A stretch of DNA of 9,200 nucleotides, from NCBI GenBank assembly GCA_002898115.1, contig BDTL01000285.1, forward strand, positions 1 through 9,200, written 5' to 3'. Positions 5,947 to 9,200 of this stretch are shown one piece after another. The notes below the pieces were generated by a model. The model had not been told where the DNA came from. It searched no databases and saw only the letters and a list, made by a program, of their open reading frames with translations. The translations under genes were made by a program, and so were the position numbers. Within the stretch, counting starts at the first letter, position 1. Each line of letters begins with the position of its first letter. Source of the DNA: a bacterium BMS3Bbin02. Lineage in GTDB: Bacteria > Actinomycetota > Acidimicrobiia > Spongiisociales > UBA5794.

Positions 5947-7923
5947 ATGACTCTTGACACACCGCCTCTGCACCCATCAAACTTCGATCACTCCGTCGAT
6001 CCCGGGACCGATTTCTACCGTTTCGCCAATGGTGGATGGATTGACGCGAATCCCGTACCACCGGCATACTCCCGATGGGCGGCGTTCAACGAGGTACACG
6101 AACGCAACGAGACGATCCTCCACTCGATCCTGGACGATGCACTGGATGCTCAGGCTGAACCCGGTTCGCCGCTGCAGATGGTTGGCGACTTTTACGCCGC
6201 GGGCATGGATACCGACTCGATCAACGTGTCCGGTCTTGCTCCGATCCAGTCCTGGCTCGATCAGATCGCCGTGGCACGCTCGGTTTCCGACATCCATGAT
6301 CTGAGCACCAAACTCGCTACGTGGGGATTTGGAGGGTTGTTCTCCATGGGCGTTCAGGCCGATTACGCGGACCCCGATGCCTACCTTCTCTACCTCTCCC
6401 AAGGTGGATTGGGTCTCCCCGAACGGGATTACTACTTCAAGACCGACGATCGATCGGTAGAACTCCGCACCGGATACGTCGACTATCTCACGGCCATGCT
6501 GACGAATATCGATCCCGACATAGACCACTCAGATGACGCAGCCGCCATCATGGAGTTCGAGACGGCGCTCGCCGAGGCGTCGCTCACAGCGACCGAACTA
6601 CGGGATTTCGACAACGTGCTCAACACCTTCGCACTCGACGAGGTCGCCGCTGTGACCCGGGGTTTTGACGTTGCCGAACTCGTCCGGCGACACACCGATG
6701 GTCTGGTCGATACCGTCAGCATCGACAACCTGGCCTTCTTTGAAACGATGGCGAAACTCCTGCCAGCCACGCCTATGAAGACCCTGAGGGCGTACATGAG
6801 GGTACGGGTCGTCGGGTCGCTGGCCCCCTATCTCCCGGAAAGGTTCGATACGACATCGTTCGAGTTCTACGGAAAGACCCTCGGAGGCCAAAAGGAACAG
6901 AAGGACCGCTGGAAACGCGTGCTGGCGGCAGCAGCGGGATCGGTTCGCGACCAGGTGTCGCGACTGTTCGTCGAGGTGGCGTTTTCGCCTGAGGCCAAGG
7001 CCCGGTGTGATCTCATGGTTCGACGCCTCATCAAGGCCATGGAGACATCGATACGGGAACTCGACTGGATGGACGACGACGCGCGAACCGAAGCGCTGAC
7101 CAAGCTGGCGGGCTTCGACGCGAAAATTGGCTACCCGGACGAGTGGCGTGACTACTCGGGGCTGACCGTGACAGGTGAGTCGTATGTCGGCAACGTGCTC
7201 GAGGCCCGTCGGTTTGAGGTTGCCCGCAAGCTCGCCAAACTCGGCACGCACGTCGAATCCGAATGGGCGATCGGCGCGCATCAGGTGAACGCCTACTACC
7301 ACCCTCTTCACAACGAGATTGCTTTCCCGTCGGGAATTCTGCAACCGCCGTTCTTCAACCCCGATATGGACGACGCCGTCAACTACGGTTCCATCGGCGC
7401 CGTCATCGGCCACGAAATCACCCACGGCTTCGACGATCAGGGCAGCAAGTTTGACGCCACCGGCGAATTGCGCAACTGGTGGTCAGATGAAGACCGGGTC
7501 CGGTTCGAAGAACGGGCGGACCAGCTCGTTGATCAATACGACAGCTACGAGGTGCTTGACGGCCTCACGGTGAACGGCCGACTCACGCTCGGCGAAAACA
7601 TCGCCGATCTTGGAGGACTGTCACTGGCGTATGCGGCTCTTCAGGTCGCCCTGGACGAGGCGGACGACGCGGAGGCTGGCAAGCCTGCCGGGAACAGCGA
7701 GTTCACGCCCGAACAGCGTTTTTTCCTTGCGTTCGCAACCGTGTGGCGAAACACAATGACCGATGAGCATCTGAGGCTGCGTGTGACGACCGATCCGCAC
7801 TCCCCCGCCGACCTACGCTGCAACGGCACCCTCGCCAATGTCCCTGCGTTCGCGAAGGCGTTCGGCTTGGGCGAAGACTCCCCCCTGGTGAACACCGGCG
7901 ACAATCTCGTAAAGATCTGGTAA
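5947..7923 (+). CDS. pepO: M13-family zinc metallopeptidase (PepO/neprilysin-like)
   Basis: This enzyme is a zinc endopeptidase that typically cleaves oligopeptides. All catalytic elements are present in the 658 residues. The zinc motif HEITH is at His489-His493 with catalytic Glu490. The third ligand is in ENIADLGG (Glu550, with Asp554 supporting). The substrate-binding NAYY is at about 448-451. The transition-state His618 and Arg624 lie in DPHSPADLRCNG. The N-terminal domain (about 10-400) is the helical M13 N-terminal lid domain, starting with the typical DFYRFANGGWI. The length is normal for bacterial PepO (about 630-700). No signal peptide or membrane anchor is seen at the start (MTLDTPPLHPSNFDHSVD), so the protein is probably cytoplasmic, unlike animal neprilysins. 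It stands alone on its strand, between a divergent small gene and a convergent DUF3892 gene 32 bases away. The start lacks a clear ribosome binding site. Confidence 0.95.
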   Translation: MTLDTPPLHPSNFDHSVDPGTDFYRFANGGWIDANPVPPAYSRWAAFNEVHERNETILHSILDDALDAQAEPGSPLQMVGDFYAAGMDTDSINVSGLAPIQSWLDQIAVARSVSDIHDLSTKLATWGFGGLFSMGVQADYADPDAYLLYLSQGGLGLPERDYYFKTDDRSVELRTGYVDYLTAMLTNIDPDIDHSDDAAAIMEFETALAEASLTATELRDFDNVLNTFALDEVAAVTRGFDVAELVRRHTDGLVDTVSIDNLAFFETMAKLLPATPMKTLRAYMRVRVVGSLAPYLPERFDTTSFEFYGKTLGGQKEQKDRWKRVLAAAAGSVRDQVSRLFVEVAFSPEAKARCDLMVRRLIKAMETSIRELDWMDDDARTEALTKLAGFDAKIGYPDEWRDYSGLTVTGESYVGNVLEARRFEVARKLAKLGTHVESEWAIGAHQVNAYYHPLHNEIAFPSGILQPPFFNPDMDDAVNYGSIGAVIGHEITHGFDDQGSKFDATGELRNWWSDEDRVRFEERADQLVDQYDSYEVLDGLTVNGRLTLGENIADLGGLSLAYAALQVALDEADDAEAGKPAGNSEFTPEQRFFLAFATVWRNTMTDEHLRLRVTTDPHSPADLRCNGTLANVPAFAKAFGLGEDSPLVNTGDNLVKIW

Positions 7924-7932
7924 ACCGCGCTC

Positions 7933-7945
7933 AGGTCTCAGACCT
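7933..7945. terminator. Small hairpin between convergent genes
   Basis: AGGTC (7933-7937) and GACCT (7941-7945) form a 5-base-pair stem with a three-base loop in the 32-base gap between the convergent peptidase and DUF3892 genes. There is no T tract on either side, so termination activity is doubtful. Confidence 0.25.
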
Positions 7946-7955
7946 TGTGCCGTCG

Positions 7956-8204
7956 TCAGCAGTCGGGGAGGTTTTCAAGGTTGTTCCCGGTACCTCCACC
8001 AGGTCTCGTGCGAAGGTACTTGCCTCCGGAGACCGTGGAGTCGTGAACGACCTCGATCGTACTGTCACCCGACTTGTAGACATGGGCATGGTCCTCAATG
8101 TCGGAAATCGCGTCTTGTTTCACGATTGACCCGAAGTCGCCACAAAGCTTCGTGATATCCCCGTCCCTAGCTTTCCCTGTAGCCGTAACGTGACGTACTG
8201 GCAT
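7956..8204 (-). CDS. DUF3892 domain-containing small protein
   Basis: This 82-residue protein resembles the DUF3892 family, whose function is unknown. The recognisable features in order are a beta-rich start (MPVRHVTATG), the DGDITKLCGDFG segment, KQDAISDIEDHAHVYKSG, then EVVHDSTVSGGKYLRT and the closing NNLENLPDC. The domain fills the whole protein, as is usual in this family. The start at 8204 is chosen because a purine-rich AAGGGG lies six bases before the ATG (AGGAG is also present further up). An in-frame ATG at 8318 would add 38 residues that do not look like part of the domain. It has no signal peptide or membrane segment. It lies 184 bases downstream of the coiled-coil gene on the same strand. 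It may be transcribed with it or from its own promoter, which I could not identify. Confidence 0.8.
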   Translation of the reverse strand: MPVRHVTATGKARDGDITKLCGDFGSIVKQDAISDIEDHAHVYKSGDSTIEVVHDSTVSGGKYLRTRPGGGTGNNLENLPDC

Positions 8205-8340
8205 CGTGTGCCCCTTCTCCTGGTGACGCTTTGCGTCGTGTAGCTGACAAGAGATCGCAGCGAGGTCATAGATACAGGTCGTGTTCGCGTTGAAGCTGAA
8301 GAGGCCTTGAACCGACAACCTCGGCCGTCAAGGGCGGACC

Positions 8341-8363
8341 CCCACACTTTGGCGTGGTGTGGG
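8341..8363 (-). terminator. Hairpin downstream of the coiled-coil gene
   Basis: CCCACAC (8341-8347) and GTGTGGG (8357-8363) form a perfect 7-base-pair stem with a nine-base loop, 25 bases after the stop of the 86-residue gene on the - strand. No T tract follows, so it may be a U-less terminator or a processing structure. The remaining gap 8205-8388 holds nothing else that I can support. Confidence 0.4.
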
Positions 8364-8388
8364 AACAGCGCGTGAAACTGTGCGCCGG

Positions 8389-8649
8389 TCAAAACCCGCC
8401 TCCGCCTCCCTCGTTCGGCGAAACCGGGCTCACAAAGGCGGGAGACTCGTTGGATGGCTTCTTTGCGGCTTGCTGATCCCACTCCCGCTTTTGCTCGGCG
8501 AGACGTCCCGCTTGAAGAAGAGCAAGCTCGGCGCGGAGTTCCCCTTGCCTGCCCTTGAGCGCCCACTTCTCGGAGAACGCGTCATCGGGTAACTCGCTCA
8601 GTTCGTCGAGAATCTCGCCAAGTGCCTGCATCAACTCTTGTTCAGTCAT
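8389..8649 (-). CDS. Small coiled-coil protein of unknown function (86 residues)
   Basis: I do not recognise a named family. Residues 1-60 are predicted, from their hydrophobic and charged pattern, to form a helical hairpin or coiled coil: MTEQELMQALGEILDELSEL, a short LPDDAFSEKW turn, then a Glu/Arg/Leu-rich helix to about QKREWDQQAA. Residues about 61-86 form a Ser/Pro/Asn-rich flexible tail that ends in GGGGGF. It is acidic and soluble, with no signal peptide. I recall similar short helical proteins with a LPxDAF turn in actinobacteria, but I cannot check this. No ribosome binding site precedes the ATG. A -10-like hexamer lies just upstream, and a dyad overlaps it. It lies 134 bases downstream of an unknown gene on the same strand. 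The reading frame is probably real, but with less support than its neighbours. Confidence 0.65.
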   Translation of the reverse strand: MTEQELMQALGEILDELSELPDDAFSEKWALKGRQGELRAELALLQAGRLAEQKREWDQQAAKKPSNESPAFVSPVSPNEGGGGGF

Positions 8650-8655
8650 AGGACC

Positions 8656-8685
8656 ACAGTATCAGGTAACGCAAGCTACCGATAC
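8656..8685 (-). promoter_or_regulatory. Candidate promoter and overlapping dyad before the coiled-coil gene
   Basis: On the - strand TACTGT (8656-8661) ends six bases before the ATG, and the overlapping GATACT (8658-8663) ends eight bases before it. Both fit a leaderless start. A dyad covers the same spot: GTATC, a bulged A, then GGTA (8659-8668) pair with TACCGATAC (8677-8685) around an eight-base loop. The overlap of dyad and -10 is typical of a repressor operator, but no regulator is identified. Confidence 0.4.
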
Positions 8686-8783
8686 CTATTTCTGGAACAT
8701 TGAATTGCGAAGGGACGCCTCGGTCGGGGCCGCATCAGGACGCGATAGGTGGACTTCACCAGGCTTTCGGGACGTGCGCAGTA

Positions 8784-9200
8784 TTAGTCGCTGGACGTCG
8801 ATGTCGATCGCGAATGATCGATCTGGATCGTATCTGCTTCATCCCCCGGTTCGACTTGCTTGCGTTTCGGGGCCGGGGGGTGCCACGGCACGATGCCTTG
8901 CACCACGTCCTCGTAGAAGTCTGCGACCAACGTCATGTAACCGTCGATGAATCCAGCTTTCCGCGTACTTGATTTCCGGCCATGAGGCATCGGCGCACGC
9001 TTGCTCAGCACGAAACGATTCGGCGCTGACCGATCTTCGGGGCGTAAGACATTCCGGTCCTCGCGAACCTCGCTCAACAACGCGGAGACCGGAACCCGAG
9101 CGTTGTGGGCGTACGCCTCTACCACCAAGCTACCGCCTGATTCGCGGAGTTGACTCAGTATCCAGCCGATTCGACCCAGAGCCCCCTTGTCCTCTGGCGC
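8784..9200 (-). CDS. Unknown protein, C-terminal part (5' end outside window)
   Basis: The frame stays open to the right edge, so this is the last 138 residues of a longer protein. The TTG at 9128 is internal, because coding-looking sequence continues upstream of it (DKGALGRIGWILSQLRESGG). The visible part has a folded-looking region of helices and strands: LVVEAYAHNARVPVSALLSE, then a Arg/Asp-rich loop (REDRNVLRPEDRSAPNRF), a basic KRAPMPHGRKSSTRKAGF, and a helix IDGYMTLVADFYEDVVQGIV. The last 35 residues or so (after PWHPPAPKRKQ) are charged, Ser/Thr-rich and probably disordered. No catalytic motif, signal peptide or membrane segment is visible. I do not recognise the family and assign no function. 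It is upstream of the coiled-coil gene in the same direction, but 134 bases of apparently non-coding DNA with a candidate promoter separate them. Confidence 0.65.
   Translation of the reverse strand, partial: APEDKGALGRIGWILSQLRESGGSLVVEAYAHNARVPVSALLSEVREDRNVLRPEDRSAPNRFVLSKRAPMPHGRKSSTRKAGFIDGYMTLVADFYEDVVQGIVPWHPPAPKRKQVEPGDEADTIQIDHSRSTSTSSD

Noticed and set aside
5831..6067. Extension of the 98-residue protein to an ATG at 6067
   Set aside because: The added residues are Arg/Ser-rich and overlap the well-supported M13 peptidase gene. The start at 5830 has a near-perfect AGGAGGT site.
6598..7425. A 275-codon open frame on the - strand inside the peptidase gene
   Set aside because: It lies wholly antisense to a gene with an intact catalytic site. 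Its translation is Arg/Val/His-rich with no recognisable domain, typical of a shadow in high-GC DNA.
8205..8318. Longer start of the DUF3892 protein at 8318
   Set aside because: The domain begins at MPVRHV (8204), which has a good ribosome binding site. The extra 38 residues do not match the domain and are interrupted by no other evidence of coding.
8120..8566. A 148-codon open frame on the - strand overlapping the coiled-coil and DUF3892 genes
   Set aside because: It is Arg/Ser-rich with no domain and overlaps two better-supported frames on the same strand.
8389..8649. Pup-like protein modifier
   Set aside because: Pup ends in Gly-Gly-Gln or Gly-Gly-Glu and has its own conserved C-terminal helix. 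This protein ends in Phe, and no ligase or proteasome gene is nearby.
8555..8950. Open frames on the + strand at the right end
   Set aside because: They are antisense to the coiled-coil gene and the partial unknown gene. Their composition is that of shadow frames.
1..9200. CRISPR array, tRNA, rRNA, insertion sequence or toxin-antitoxin pair
   Set aside because: I found no regularly spaced repeats, no cloverleaf-like or rRNA stretches, no transposase, and no pair of overlapping small genes with known toxin motifs.

Overview
The window looks like chromosomal DNA of a moderately high-GC actinobacterium. A membrane-lineage such as Acidimicrobiia is my best guess, because a PlsB-type acyltransferase, a DivIVA-domain coiled-coil protein with a basic tail, an NfuA-type Fe-S carrier and a FadD15-like ligase occur together and several starts look leaderless. 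This is inference from gene content and not a phylogenetic placement. I see no insertion sequence, tRNA, rRNA, CRISPR array or clear prophage boundary.

Layout, left to right. Bases 1-1232 (+) are the C-terminal half of a glycerol-3-phosphate acyltransferase (plsB) that begins outside the window. A consensus-like promoter (1292-1321) then drives a 481-residue DivIVA-domain protein (1380-2825, +). This gene ends in a strong hairpin terminator (2905-2945) that separates it from a convergent leftward block. The leftward block, read from right to left, is a 98-residue unknown protein (5534-5830), a long-chain acyl-CoA synthetase (3656-5431) and nfuA (2995-3609). An M13-family zinc metallopeptidase (5947-7923, +) diverges from this block. 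It meets a second leftward group end to end: an 82-residue DUF3892 protein (7956-8204), an 86-residue coiled-coil protein (8389-8649) and the C-terminal part of an unknown protein that enters from the right edge (8784-9200).

How the genes fit together. PlsB (first acylation of glycerol-3-phosphate) and the acyl-CoA synthetase (fatty-acid activation) are both lipid-metabolism enzymes, though they are on opposite strands and not in one operon. The DivIVA-domain protein probably has a polar or cell-envelope scaffold role. NfuA and the M13 peptidase are housekeeping functions. The most poorly understood part is 7924-9200, which holds three small or partial unknown reading frames in the same direction with regulatory-looking dyads between them. 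I do not see a convincing new multi-gene system. The best leads are the DivIVA protein's architecture, the set of apparently leaderless starts, and the right-hand unknown cluster.
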